64,000 nt of DNA from Heterocephalus glaber (lineage: Eukaryota > Chordata > Mammalia > Rodentia > Bathyergidae): NCBI RefSeq assembly GCF_000247695.1, contig NW_004624795.1, positions 12,910,582 through 12,974,581 of the forward strand. Direction: 5' to 3'. The stretch's first letter is position 1, and every line of letters begins with the position of its first letter. The position numbers were made by a program, and so were the translations under genes. The notes under the pieces were generated by a model. The model did not search any database, was not told the DNA's origin, and saw only the letters and a program-made list of their open reading frames with translations. Shown piece by piece: positions 1 to 11,673 of this stretch.

Positions 1-477
1 AGCAGGAATGATTATCTCTCATTGTTCTTACTCCCCAAAAGGATGAACAGCTGAAAGATCATAGATGACAAATAAGTCCATTAGATAGAAAAGTCTTCTC
101 AAAATGATCAGAGAATGTTACTGGAGGGATTTCAGGGAGTGTGGCCTGAGACAGCAAGCCCACGTGAAAGTGAGGACACCCAAGAGTACAGGGAAGGAGG
201 CAGACAAGAGTCACACTTGCCCTGTCTTAGAAAGTCCAGTGGCTATGTGGATAGACACGAATGTGTGCCCAGGTATGCCACAGACAGTGCGTTTAGCATT
301 TGCATTGCCTGATGGTTTTCAACAGGCATTTCCATAATTGCCTCACTTAGTCCTCATATGGGTCATAAGAGTTGGGTGTCTCATATTCCTCCCCAGCTCC
401 AGAGAGTGAAGTCCTGAGGGTCCCAATAAGTGGTATTCAGGTATTCTCTTTTCTCAGTGGTGAGCTGTTCCCTATAT
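1..477. other. Flank, nothing recognised
   Basis: Ordinary mixed-composition sequence. No repeat family, exon or motif that I can support. Confidence 0.5.
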
Positions 478-639
478 CAGTGGTTTTGAAACCTGGCTGA
501 TGCTTTAAAATGCTGAATTCTTGGCTCAGCTCCAGCTCTGGAAAAGATGATTTAATATGCATGGGGCAGGGCCTGGGAATTTGCACTTTTGGAAGCACCA
601 CAGGTGAATCTGGAGGCCACTGAGGTTTTGGCACAACTG
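478..639 (+). mobile_element. MER5A-like hAT/Charlie element
   Basis: It opens with CAGTGGTTTTGAAA, carries the AAAATGC...GGGCCTGGGAATTTGCA core and ends in a rough inverse of its start. The flanking octamers CCCTATAT and TTCTACAT are a plausible decayed 8-bp duplication. Confidence 0.7.
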
Positions 640-986
640 TTCTACATAAAGAGTGCTGTGTGTGTGTTGCACACATATCCTCTTACAGGCAGACCTAGAA
701 AACCTGTAAAATAGATAATATGTTTAGCATACTACTCTCCTCTTTAAGGGCTCTTTCTGCCCTTTGGTCATCCTTTGTGATGCCTCATAGTCCTTCTGCA
801 AACCCCACATCAGATGGGCTTCAGGGGTTAGCCCATTTTAGGGGTGGTTACATGACACAGTGGACTCTCGGAGATGGGTGATACTTCAAGCTCATAAGTA
901 GCAAATCTTTAATGGTGGAATTTCAGGCTTTAAGGCAGGGAAATGGAGGTGGGAGATGTTTTGGGGAGGGAAGATAGCTTACCACC

Positions 987-1395
987 TGTTATGGCTTGTG
1001 TCTAGATGTCCCCCCAAAGCTTCATGCAGTTGTAAGTGGAGCTTTTTCAGAGGTGGCAGGATCTAGTGTGTGTAACACTAGAACTGATTCTTGGTGCAAT
1101 GCTAGTATCAAGGGCACCAGGATTAAGGGTGTGAGTGCTACCCGCCTTAAGTAGCCTGGATAAGATATAAGGAATAGAAAGAGCTGTGGTCATCCCTTGC
1201 TTGCTTGCTTGCTTTTGCTGTCTTCTGCCTGCCATGAGCTGTTTCTCTTCTGCAATGCCCCTATGCCAAGCCACCCTGCTTTGGAGCCAGCTGCTTATGG
1301 ACTGAAACCTCTACAAACTGAGCTAAATAAACTTTCCCCCTTTAACTTTGAGTGTCAGGTATTTTGTCTCAGCAACAAGAAAAGTAACTAAGACA
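987..1395 (+). mobile_element. Solo LTR, ERVL-MaLR-like (family A, copy 1)
   Basis: TGTTATGG...CTAAGACA gives the TG...CA ends of an LTR, flanked by a perfect 5-bp duplication CCACC (982-986 and 1396-1400). It includes an AATAAA signal near 1325 and a CTTG run near 1197-1215. No internal coding region is present. Two other copies lie at 42.9 and 55.1 kb. Confidence 0.82.
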
Positions 1396-1400
1396 CCACC

Positions 1401-3452
1401 CTATGGGGTGGCTGTGTATTTGCTTTGATAGGTCTTCACCACAGAACTTCCCCATGCTGTATCACCCAGTTATATGTATCCTGTACAAATGTTATAGCTG
1501 CAGAACTCTCAGAATGAAGAGCAAACATATAATGAGCAAGTGGAGTTTGTAGAGCATGCAACATTTTTAAGGGGAAAAATATGAATGCATTTTCAGCGTC
1601 AAGTCTCACCATGAGGCAGGCTCTTCAAGCTGGAAGAGAGGCATCCGGAAATACGGGTTTGTCATGGAAACACTGACAGGGCTTCAGCTGAGGGGCACTC
1701 ACAGGTGCAGCCTGGAATGGTGCAGCCTCTCATGGCTTATTTACATCTCAGCCCACAGAATGAGTTCTCTTCTTGGTTTCTGGGCCCTGAATAGGCTGCA
1801 GCTTTCTGGGGATGAGCACAGGCAGGGTTGGGGGTTGGGGGGGTGTGTGTGGGTTGTCTTGCCAGGAAGGTGGGGGTTTTCAGACTTCTGGATCTGGTAA
1901 TACAGAGGGTCTTAGGATTGGTTTCATATGTGGGAGAAAGGCTCCTAGAGGGAGTGGAGAGAAGAATGAGGTAAAAAAAAAAAAAAAAAGATGAAAGGAA
2001 GAGAGAAGAGGAAACATGGATTTTAAGTGCAAGGCACAGCCCAGTAAGCATACAGGCACCATAGGGGATAACCCCATGGGGAACCAAGGTTCTCCACATA
2101 TTGCAGAGAAAGAAGCAGGCTGGTAGCACCCAGGTAAGGCCTTAGGACCACATCCTCGATCGGACCAGTGGTCAAGCAGCTTGAGGATTCGGAAGCTGCC
2201 CCTGAGCCCACCACTGTTGGTGATGCCAAGGCCATGGGGCTGGAAGCACAGATGTTCTCTTAACAAACTGTGAGAAGCTGGGAAGGCATTCGTGCTGAGA
2301 GAGCAGCACAGTAATCACCTTTAGGGCTGGCCACTGGGTCCTTGAAGATGCCAGTTCTTTGTTCTTCCCAACTGGGTCCCTAGAGTTGCCGCAGGAGCCA
2401 GAAAAGTGCATCAGATGCTTTATGGACCCGATGGGCTGGGCCAGAGAAGCTGGGGGAGGGGAGGGAAAGGGACAAGGTTGTCTGTGGGAAGTTTCCATTT
2501 GGTGGGGAAAGTGTGGTCCCTTAGGGGCTCCAAATCCAAACCAGTAGGGAGATAAGGGTTCTGCACACAAGGAAAAAGGCACACTGCATACATTCCAGGA
2601 GCTCACAACCTGTTTTTCTTACCTGGGCCACAGAGCTCTGACCAACCACCCTGGGAATGGAAGCCATCTACCCACCCTGGACTGTGGCGAGAGCTGGGGT
2701 GAGACTGGGACTCCCATCCCCATCCTGCAGGCCCACAGGGTTCCAGAAACAGCCTCCCCCGGCACGTTCTATCAGAGCCACCTGCTACGAGGGATGGCAG
2801 CTTTGGCCCAGCCCAGCACCTCTGTAGGGAGGCTCTCTGCAACCAGGGCTGTTCTGATCAGACCAGGGCCACTCCCCAGCTCCATCTGTCTTCTGCAACA
2901 CGAATCCCACCTTTCTTTCCCCACCAGGAGCTTTGGGAGCTTGGAAGACATTCCAGCACTGCCTCTGACACGAATTTGCTGCTCAGTGCACCAGGTGATC
3001 AGAGCTGGCTCCTCTCTTTTCCCTCAGAGGTGTTGATAGTAACAGCAGCGACAAGCTGCCAAGTTGGCAGGAGAACGGACACTGTGCACTGCGGATGGAA
3101 GGGGGCGGGAGCAGCAAGTGGCAGAGGGCTGGTCCAGAATGTCAGTCTGTGTATCCTAAAATCCCAAGGGTCCCTCCAGCCTGGGCACCCAGTATCCTGC
3201 GAGGGAGACACTGTGACAGGAGGTGGAAGTTGTAGGGGAGGCCCAGGCTAGTGGTGGGGATGAGGCACTTGGGAGGCTTCTGCTTGGGCCTGGAGCCACC
3301 AGGCAGCCTGGCCCCACAGGGCAAGCCAGGCCTCAGGGACAGGATAGAGGTCCACCTTTGTTCTTGCTGCTGATGAAGAGGCCGTGGAGTTTCCAAACTA
3401 GAATGGTGCTGCCCTGGGAAGGTATCCATCCTGAGGATGCTTCCTCCTAAAG
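1401..3452. other. Flank, no gene recognised
   Basis: Mostly single-copy-looking sequence with an A run at about 1973-1989. Several overlapping open frames on both strands show no domain or conserved start and are not supported as genes. Confidence 0.5.
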
Positions 3453-3463
3453 ATAGGGACTTC

Positions 3464-3556
3464 GGGCTGGAGATTTAGCTCAGTGGCACTGCACCTGCCT
3501 TGCAAGCTCAAGGTCCTGAGTTCGATCCCAGGTACAAAAAAAAAAAAAAAAAAAAA
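3464..3556 (+). mobile_element. ID SINE
   Basis: tRNA-like body with A box TTAGCTCAGTGG and B box GAGTTCGATCC, then a pure A tail. The target duplication ATAGGGAC is at 3453-3460 and directly after the tail. Confidence 0.9.
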
Positions 3557-3714
3557 TAGGGACCTCAAGGGGTACTTAGGAGGGCACTTATGCTCTGTCC
3601 ATCAAATGGCCCTGGGGACCTTGTCAACTCATTCAGCTTCCTTGAGCCTCAGCGATTAACAATACCTACTGCAGACAGTTATGTAAGGATCCCACAAAAC
3701 AATAGTAGCACAAA

Positions 3715-3925
3715 CTTGTCTACTGCTTGCTTTCTACATGGCAGATACTGTGCTAAGCTTTATGTATGTGAATGCACTTAATCTCTAAACTATCAGGTGA
3801 GTACTATTAGCGCTCCCATTTTATTAATGAAGTAACTAAGGCACAGAGAGGTTAAGTGACTCACTCAAGATCATGCAGCTAGTGAGTAGCAAAGTTGGGG
3901 ATTTGAACCCAGTCCTATGTTGCTG
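3715..3925 (+). mobile_element. MIR SINE
   Basis: Shows the MIR order: TACTGTGCTAAGC, then CATTTTATTAATGAAG, then GAGGTTAAGTGACT, then GGGATTTGAACCCAG. Well-preserved core. Confidence 0.85.
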
Positions 3926-4508
3926 AGGCCATTGTTCCCAGCCCCTGCACAATCTGCCTTCACAGTGCACCCAAGCTCTGAAGACAGTGCCTGGCACAGA
4001 GTGAATGTTTACTAAGTGCTGGCTACCACCATGTCACCCCCTGAATAGTTCCAGCCAGGGGAGCCAGGCTCCTGGCATCTGCCCAAGGGATTCCCCGGCC
4101 CTAGGAGATCCATGTTCACTCTGCACTCCTTGCTCATCCTAGGAGCTGATGGAATTCCCAGTTCCGCCTGTGGAAGGCTAGCCGCTGGCTTTCCCTGCTT
4201 CTCCCCTCCTCTTCTCCCCTCCTCCCCACGGCAGAGCAGAGGAATTCTCAGCTTCCTCTAGTTACCTTCAGACTGCAAAGAAAACATAATCTGCTGTGTC
4301 TGCTGCCAGTTCCTCCTTGGTGACAGCCACAACTTATTTGCTCAGTGCCAGCCCCAGCCTGTGCTGTGGGTAGAGCCAGGAGCCTGGGTGCCCTCCTGGA
4401 GAGCCTGGGACAGTCACTTCAAGTCTGGGCCTGTCATTGAAGACCCATTTTGCTGTAAGAGCTGTGACTAAAAACAGCCACCATGTCACATTCATCATTC
4501 ATAGATTC

Positions 4509-4568
4509 TCCTCTTCTCTCTCTCTCTGTCTCTCTCTCTCTCTCTGTCTCTGTCTCTCTCTCTCTCTC
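4509..4568 (+). repeat. (CT)n microsatellite
   Basis: 60 bases of CT with a few TGTC interruptions, directly before the A/T tail of a minus-strand B1, from whose tail it may have grown. Confidence 0.95.
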
Positions 4569-4685
4569 ATTTTTTGAGACAGGATCTCACTATGTATTTC
4601 AGACTGGCATTGAACTTGAGATCCTCCTGCCTCAGCCTTTCAAGTGCTGGAATTACAGTCATGCAACAACATGCCCAGCTGAATT
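4569..4685 (-). mobile_element. B1 SINE
   Basis: Reverse-strand B1: GAGACAGGATCTCACTATGT, CCTCCTGCCTCAGCCTTTCA and the ATGCCCAGCT 5' end in reverse. Diverged. Confidence 0.85.
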
Positions 4686-6530
4686 AATTTCTATTTCTAG
4701 GGTAGGAAATCCATTGTACTGACATGTCCCCATATTTAGAGGGTGAGGTCCATGACGACAGCCTTGCAAATTAATAACCAGCTTGACAAGCTCACTGAAC
4801 TGTGTGCTACTGGCCACCCTTGTCTCTTGCCCGGTACCAGGCGGAGGATCCTATGCCACTTTCTGTGTGCCAGAGCCACCCCTTGTCGGCTGGGAGCTGG
4901 CCAGACCAGAGCCAGGTGCCTTGATTACTGACCGCTTCCTTGGCTGCATTCCTCCCTGGCCCAGTTAAACCTCAGGCCTCAGTGCTGGGGGAAAGTTGTT
5001 GCAGCAGGGCCATCTCTGTACAACACCGTTGCCTCACGTGTGCTGCACGGCATTGCCATGTGCTCAGTGCTGATCCACCTGACTTTTCTTCAGGTGAGCA
5101 GATGGATGGCAGGAGGTCAGGTGGGACTGGGACATGTGGGCTGAAGCCCTGCCATGGCTGACCCGGGAGGAAATGGAGTATTCTATATACTTAGAGAACA
5201 GAGAAAGCAAGGATATAGTATCTTCTAGTCAGAAACTTTTAATTAAAGGAATATTCAGTCCTCAGGGATCAGTTGGAACATGGCAATCAATAATTATGAA
5301 CCAAGATGGCTGCCACAATTCAGCACCTCCTTTCTCCATGCTAACTACCCAAGGAGGCCCCAGACTCCTTAGGCACAGGAGCCTCCTCTGTCTGAGACAG
5401 GGAGGTGGAGGGGAAACTGAGGCACCAAGGCAGAGGAGAGGTGCTGAGGTGTTTCAAGGCACTCCCATAAGGCAGTTGTTCAGCACCACAGAGGGCTGAC
5501 CACTGTCTTGATGTCTGGGGTCCAAAATGTTCAACTTGGTTTGTTGGAGAGTCCCTCTTTCCAGTGTTGTAGGAGAACATGAAAGGAAGCAATTACCTTC
5601 AGGTCAACTTGCTAGCACACAACCTGCTGTCTATAAAACAAATCACAAGGATCCTTGCCTCTCCACCCAGAAGAGCACTTTCTCTGTCAGACCTTGGGGG
5701 GCTCATTTACAGTCAGTGACAAGGCATCAGGGAGCAACTGCCTGCCTCCGGTTGATGATTCTGTTTGGTGCCAAGCAGGGGTCAGAAGACAGGCAGGAAA
5801 TCAAGAGAGGTGAGATGCTTGGGGCAGGCTAAAAGGAGAGGGCAGAGTGTGCCAGGAGTTTGACAATAAAGGGAGGGCACGGTGAAGGGTGGGACACCTA
5901 CCTGCCCAGGGGACTGGGAGAAAGGAAACTGCCAGGTGAGGGGTGCCTGCCTGGATGGGGCGGTGGGCAAGAGGACATTCCCCAGCCTTTGATCTCTGGG
6001 GATGGGGCACATGGAGGCCAGCACAGAGGCAGGGGGATGCCCAAGATGACCTGGGAGAGCTGCTTCCCTCTACAGGCCTCTGAAAGAAGCCAGAATGGGC
6101 AGGCAGAAGTGGGTCAAGGTTCAATTTTCCTGAAGAAGCCCTGGGCTGGAGACAGGATGCATTGACTCTTTACTTATTTATGAAGCTATCGATTATAATG
6201 CAGCATTTGCACAGGATCCTGAGGTAGCTTGAGTTGGGAGAAGGAAGTTAACTCCCTTTGCACTGAAGATGTGGGGTGCACACAGAGGCCACCTGCCTCT
6301 CTCCCTTCCTCCCTGCTCTCTCTTCTTTCTCTGCTCCTTCTGCAGCCTTTACAACTGCCACCCTGGGGAGTGGGGGCCACAGGTAGCTCCTCTAGTTTCC
6401 TCCTTTTTGAGGCCTGTCTGCTCTGTGTTTCTTCCAATATTCAGGCACATTCTAACACTCCAAATCCTGACAACCCAGCCAGTGCTTAATTTGAGTTCAG
6501 ATGTTAGAATTCTGGGCTTTAAAAGGCCTC
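4686..6530. other. Flank, no gene recognised
   Basis: GC-moderate single-copy-looking sequence. The largest open frames (about 120 codons near 5134-5499) lack any recognisable domain. Confidence 0.5.
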
Positions 6531-6534
6531 TTAG

Positions 6535-7193
6535 TGGATGCACATTGAGGCAATACTCTTAAGTGAAATAAATAGGACACACATGTGTAAATACCGAATA
6601 GTTTCTCTGGTGTGAGAAACTGAAAGTATAAATAAGGACTAAATGTATAATAGGTAATGTGAAATAGGAAGACAAGGGGCAAAGGGGAAGGAAGTGGGAG
6701 GGCTAGGGGAAAGGATAGAAGGGAATGGGATTAATATGAGAAAATGGAAAAATAGGAACAAAATCTTTGTAAATAGGGAGGAATGGAGGGGTTGAAGGGA
6801 GGCTGGGCAAGGGTGAAAAACAAGAACCAAGAGAGACTATGTAAAGGTGCAAATTTCCAATGATGAATGTCATTATATTGTATACCTAAAATGTACCAAT
6901 TATTAGAATGAATAATCGACAATATAAAATGGGAAGAAAAGGTCCAAAGGGGTAGGGGTAGTGGGAGGGGCTGGGGAAAGGAAAGAAGGGAAAGGAAAAA
7001 ATGATGAGAAATGGAAAAAATGGAAATAAAGTCTTTGTAAATAGGGAAGGGTGGAGGGGGTGAAGGGAGGGCTAGGAATGGAGAAAAAATAAGAACCAAG
7101 ATGCATTATGTAAAGGTACAATTCCCAATGAGAAATGTAATTGTGTTGTATACCTACAATGTACCAATAAAAGAATTAAAAAAAAAAAAAAAA
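6535..7193 (+). mobile_element. 5'-truncated LINE (probably L1) 3' end with tandem UTR
   Basis: Inserted between copies of AAAGGCCTCTTAG (about 6521-6534 and about 7192-7205) and ending CAATAAAAGAATT plus an A tail, the signature of target-primed reverse transcription. The body is two diverged units offset by about 268 bases, each purine-rich and each ending near AATGTACCAAT. No coding sequence is left. L1 is the likeliest source; the family is not identified. Confidence 0.75.
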
Positions 7194-7339
7194 AGGCCTC
7201 TTAGATCCTCCCAGAAAACTCTTTTGTTTTACTAAGAAGGAACAGATCCAAGGGAAAGTGATTAGCCCAGAGTTGCACAAAATGAGACACACGACCCGAA
7301 CAAGAATAGAGACTTCTTGATTTCCAGGAATTTGGCTCC

Positions 7340-7425
7340 TTTTTTTTTTTTCCTACCAGGGATTGAACTTAGGACCTTGTGCTTGCAAAGTAGGCGGTGG
7401 CACCACTGAGCTAAATCCCCGGCCC
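7340..7425 (-). mobile_element. ID SINE
   Basis: T run, CAGGGATTGAACTTAGGACC (reverse B box) and GAGCTAAATCCCCGGCCC (reverse A box). TGGCTCC flanks both sides as target duplication. Confidence 0.9.
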
Positions 7426-8011
7426 TATATGGCTCCTCTTAATTCCTACTCTTCCTTCTCAGCTCGGAAGCCCTGGAGCCAGGATCTCGGAGACCCTTGC
7501 TCTCAGACTCTCTTCTCTGTTTTGTGTTTGATGAAGTCTTTGCTCTGTCTGCCTCACTTCCATACAGACTGAGGAGGTTCTGTCTAACCTCAGAGGAAAA
7601 CTGAGGGCAGTGACAATGACCGTTATCCTGGTCACCCTCACCTGGCCTCACCACCCCTCTCATCTCCCTCCCCGTTGGCCACCTCTCCTGAGGTCTCTCT
7701 CAGCCTTCGTGCTTTACCTCTAGCCTTCTTGTGGGCAGAGATGCCATGTCTGCTAGTCCTTGTGAAAGGAAGTGGCTCTTCTCCTTTGGCCTTGGTTAGA
7801 AATAAACCTCTTCAGAGGGCTAGAATCTAGAACCACAACAAATCCCAAGGGGTGGCTCCCCAGTGTGGGACACCCTGCAATTTGGCTTCGCTGCATGCAG
7901 CTCTAAGGATGAGGGCCCTTGCCTGGGGCTAAGTGGGCACTCTGCCCTATCAAGTTGTCTGTGTTGTCACACCTCTCCTTAAGCTCAGTTTGGCTCTCCC
8001 CAGTGTTCCAG

Positions 8012-8101
8012 TTTTGTTTTGTTTTTGAAGTGCTGGAAAGTGAACCCAGGGCCTCATGCATGTTAGGCAAGTTCTCTACTACTGAGCTATGCTCCAGCCC
8101 T
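8012..8101 (-). mobile_element. Older ID SINE
   Basis: Reverse ID with GAACCCAGGGCCTCATGCAT and ACTGAGCTATGCTCCAGCCC. It has the older ID form with a TAGGCAAG anticodon-arm region, unlike the young local subfamily. Confidence 0.8.
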
Positions 8102-8274
8102 TATTTTCCAGGTTTAACTCTAACCCCATTTCCTGGCCGTTTCTCCTCTTTCTTCCTCTCTCCCAGGCTATATAGGAGCCAAAAGAATTTCATACAAGCC
8201 CTGTATTTTCTTCCTTTGTCCCATTAGTACCTTCCTGCTCCACATAGATAGACAGCTCATGGTATTTGCCAACT

Positions 8275-8460
8275 TTCCTTATAGCAGCTGACATTTCTTG
8301 AGCACCTAGTGTGAGCCAAACACTGTGCTTTAATTTTCCAATAACCTCAAAATTCTCCCCAATTTCCCTTAGGGTAGTAGCTATTAAATGGCAAAGTCAG
8401 GATTTGAACCCAGGCTTGTAGCCTCCAGGGTCTATATTCTCAGCCTCTATACTATATTAC
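8275..8460 (+). mobile_element. MIR SINE
   Basis: TTGAGCACCTAGTGTGAGCC, CACTGTGCT, then AAGTCAGGATTTGAACCCAG: MIR central and 3' core, with internal losses. Confidence 0.75.
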
Positions 8461-8526
8461 CTCATGAAATAACTGCCTTGCCAACATTACCATTCTCTTA
8501 CCTAGGATTTTCAGTTTTCTCTTTCC

Positions 8527-8646
8527 TTTTTTTTGTTTTTGTTTGTTTTTTTGAGACAGGATCTCACCACATAGTTCAGGCTGGCTTTGAACTGATCTCA
8601 AGCCTCTCAAGTGCTGGGATCACAGGCATGTGCCACCACACCCTGA
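8527..8646 (-). mobile_element. B1 SINE
   Basis: T-rich tail, GAGACAGGATCTCACCAC, CAAGTGCTGGGATCACAGGC and GTGCCACCACACC in reverse orientation. Confidence 0.88.
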
Positions 8647-8679
8647 ACTTTCCTTATCATATCACTTTTTAATTTTTAT

Positions 8680-8830
8680 TCTAACTACTTAAATCATATT
8701 CCTTAATTTCCTTATTACACGGTGAGCTTTTCAAAAATAGGGATGCGGTCATATTTAGCATGTCCCCAACACCAAGCTCAGGCTAGCACAGGCAGGGTCC
8801 ATTAATGTGTTTTGAATGAAGGAATGAACA
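8680..8830 (+). mobile_element. L2 LINE 3' end
   Basis: GTGAGCTTTTC, GGGATGCGGTC and the TTAATGTGTTTTGAATGAA ending match the order of L2 3' tails. Old and diverged. Confidence 0.55.
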
Positions 8831-9214
8831 CATGGATCTAAATCACAGTGAGGTCTGAAGCTGCCTGCAGAGGAACCGGGGGTTAGAACTGGTTTTCCAG
8901 AAGGGCCCAGCCTCTCATTTCCATTTTCAAAGGCACCCTGGGAAAGGAAGGGAATGGAAGCAGTTCACAAGATGAGTGAGAGTAGCAACGAAAAGCCTGC
9001 GTGTGTTTGATTATAGCCTCTTCTGCTGGCTGCTGGTGGCAGTGGGCTAGGGAACGTGTTTGCAATTTCTTAGTTTGGGAACTGCAGGGACTACTGATTG
9101 CTTTGCTTGATCTGACATGGCTGTGAGAGACAGAGAAGGGGTTAATAAAACCTCTGAGTAGTGCAGGCCCAAGAGCAAGGCCCTCCAATGTGCATCCAAT
9201 GCAAGACCCAGTTT

Positions 9215-9304
9215 GGAGCTAAGGGTGCAGCTCAGCAGCTGAGCACCTGCTCAGCATTTGTGAAGCCCTGGCATTGATCCCCAGGATCAAACTCAAACAA
9301 ATAA
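9215..9304 (+). mobile_element. Diverged ID SINE
   Basis: GTGCAGCTCAGCAGCTGAGC then GGCATTGATCCCCAGGATC and a CAAA-rich tail; both Pol III boxes are decayed. Confidence 0.6.
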
Positions 9305-9884
9305 ACATGACCCAGTTTTGGTAAGGCAGAATAGGAATCTCACCATCTTTTCTGTGTTGGACCTTTCTGGGGCCAGTGACCCACCCCCATACACACTGTG
9401 GAGCAGCTCATGTCAAGGTGGTCTCTGGCTGGCCTAAGGACAGCATCGATCCACTGGGATCCCTTCCACGCTGAGAAGGGACAGCAAGTTCTAAGATGCA
9501 AGGTATTGGTCAGACCTGAAGTATGGATGTCTTCTGAAAAGGGTGTGTGTGTTCATGCTTGCTTGAGTGTGTCAGAAGCAGTGAGGGGAACCAAAGTAGG
9601 ACTGTGTTCCTTTCAGGGTGGCCCCACTTTCTCCAAGGCTATGTTCAAGACTCAGCTTTTCTGGTCCACATGTCGAACAGGCTGATCAGTCTCCTGGACC
9701 AGGCCTAGGAGGATGGTTTCTGGCTCTGCCTTGATGTAAACCCATCTTTGTAGACAGAAGGTGGGCTCTTGCTCACCACTGCCATCCTCTTTCTCAAACT
9801 TTGTGTTCATTTCCTACTAATTAAAACAGCAGCCTGGAAGCATTTGCCTTTACAGGGTACTTCTACTCTGATACTTACATTTTC

Positions 9885-10050
9885 AAAGCCCATATACATC
9901 CATTATCTCCTTCTGTTCTTACAACAGCTCCTTTGAGGTGCCAAAAACAATGGTTCTTTTTATTAGAGATGAGGAACTGAGATCCAAAGAGACTATGTGA
10001 CTTGTTTTGAGTCACACAGCAAGTCAGCAATGGAGCCTCAGAGACCACAC
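9885..10050 (+). mobile_element. MIR SINE
   Basis: TTATTAGAGATGAGGAACTG, then GACTTGTTTTGAGTCACACA and AGCAAGTCAGCAATGGAGCC: MIR 3' half. Confidence 0.7.
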
Positions 10051-10464
10051 CCTGGCTTTCGCCCTTCTTCAGCTTTGGGTCCCTATATCTTCAAAGGAAA
10101 TCTCCATGGCAAGGTTCACAGCTCACTGGTAACATCCTCATTAATTCTTCTGGTGGTAGGCAAGCAGCAAATCAAAACCAGTACCCTTCTTACCTTCTCC
10201 TGTTCACATTCTTCCTCCACTCTTACCATCCCTAACCTAGGAAGCTCATCTCTAGAAAGAATCTTCGGCTTCTCCTGAAGATGTTGGGGTGAGTGGCAGG
10301 ATGTCTTCCTGGGAGAAGAGCAGTACCGTCTGAGCTTCTTGGGATAGAAAAAGGACCAGTGGTGGCCTGGGTCCCCATCAGTGGCCTGTGTAGGGCAGGA
10401 GCAGAGGTGAAGACAGGACATTGTGTGACAAGTTTTCCTTTGCCTTACCTCTGAGTTTCCAAGG

Positions 10465-10555
10465 TTTTTGGGGTTTTTTTGGTACCAGGGATCAAACTCG
10501 GGACCTTACACTTGTGATGCAGCTGGTGGCACCACTAAGCTAAATCCCCGGCCCC
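10465..10555 (-). mobile_element. ID SINE
   Basis: Reverse ID with GGTACCAGGGATC and AAATCCCCGGCCC. A 15-base target duplication (TGCCTTACCTCTGAG, one mismatch) lies at 10441 and 10556. Confidence 0.92.
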
Positions 10556-10669
10556 TGCCTTACCTGTGAGATTGGGAGCCTAATGGTTAGTGGGTGACCA
10601 TCTCTATGAAACTTAGAAGTCAGCTAGTTTGGTCCTATCTTTCATGAGAAATGTTAGCTGGTTCTGGAT

Positions 10670-11100
10670 ATCATTCATTGATTCACTTAGTTATTCAGAT
10701 ATTCAAATCTGTTGATGGCTAACTATCAGGCAACCTTTGTTAGAGGTGCCAGGGAATCCATGGTGGCTAGGACAGGCAAGATTCTGATCAGTCTGAAAAA
10801 AAGACGTAGCCATTTGGGGGCAAGGTGGGGAAAGGGGCAGGCTAGAGAAGTAATGGGAGCTTAGAAAAGCAGGGTATCTGGAAAAGTCTCCCAAGGAAGG
10901 GGCACATCAAAGCAAAGCCTGGAAAGATGAGCAAACCATTACACAGGCCAAAGGGGGTTAAGAGTGTCCCAGGTACACAGAAGAGCATGTAGAAAGGCCC
11001 ACAGACACACAGTACACTGAAGGACCTGGAGGAAGCACAGAGGGCTGGCATGTAACAAAAGGGCAGAAGGAGGAAGGAGGTGCTAAGAGATGAGGCTGGA
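10670..11100 (+). mobile_element. Ancient interspersed repeat, LINE-like (unassigned)
   Basis: ATTCATTGATTCACTTAGTT followed by AAGCAAAGCCTGGAAAGATG, AGAGCATGTAGAAAGGC and GAGATGAGGCTGGACTGGG is the order of a mammalian-wide old repeat. Similar pieces lie at 17.0 and 30.5 kb. Family uncertain. Confidence 0.45.
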
Positions 11101-11132
11101 CTGGGTCAGGAAAGGCTCAAAAACCGTGTTGA

Positions 11133-11231
11133 GGGCCGGGGATTTAGCTTAGTGGTTCCAACGCCTGCCTCGCAAGTGCAAGGTCCCAAGTTTGATCCCC
11201 AGTACCAAAAAACCACCCCAAAAAACAAAAA
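11133..11231 (+). mobile_element. ID SINE
   Basis: GGGCCGGGGATTTAGCTTAG start, near-intact boxes and an A/C-rich tail. Target duplication AAACCGTGTTGAG before and AAACCATGTTGAG after. Confidence 0.92.
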
Positions 11232-11585
11232 AAACCATGTTGAGCAGAATGAACTTTAATCTAAAGGTACGATAAGCCACTGAAAAGTTTTAAAATGTGC
11301 AACACATTCAGATTTGTATTTTAGAAAAATATTCTTTGGTTTTGTATGGAGTGACGTTGTTCAATAGAAATATGAGAGCCACAAATGGGAGACACATGTC
11401 ATTTAAAATTTTCTATGTAGCTACATAAAAAATGTAAAAAAAGAATGGATTCTGCCGTGTTATGATGTCCCAGAGGGGCCTCACCAAATGCCAAGCAGGT
11501 GCCAGGGCCAAGCTCTCGGACTTCCCAGCCTCAAGGACCAAGAACCAAAGAAAGTTTTATTCTTTATAATTTTTTAAATGTAAAA

Positions 11586-11673
11586 AGGGGCCCAGGGATT
11601 TGGCTCAGTAGCACTGCTCCTGCCTTGCAAGTGCAAGGTCCTGAGTTCGATCCCTGGTACAAAAAAAAAAAAA
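11586..11673 (+). mobile_element. ID SINE
   Basis: GGGGCCCAGGGATTTGGCTC start, B box GAGTTCGATCC, then a pure A tail. Confidence 0.9.

Noticed and set aside
3464..3556. tRNA gene (A and B boxes present)
   Set aside because: This and the other such sequences are SINEs: they end in A-rich tails, carry target duplications, occur about 20 times and do not fold into a complete tRNA.
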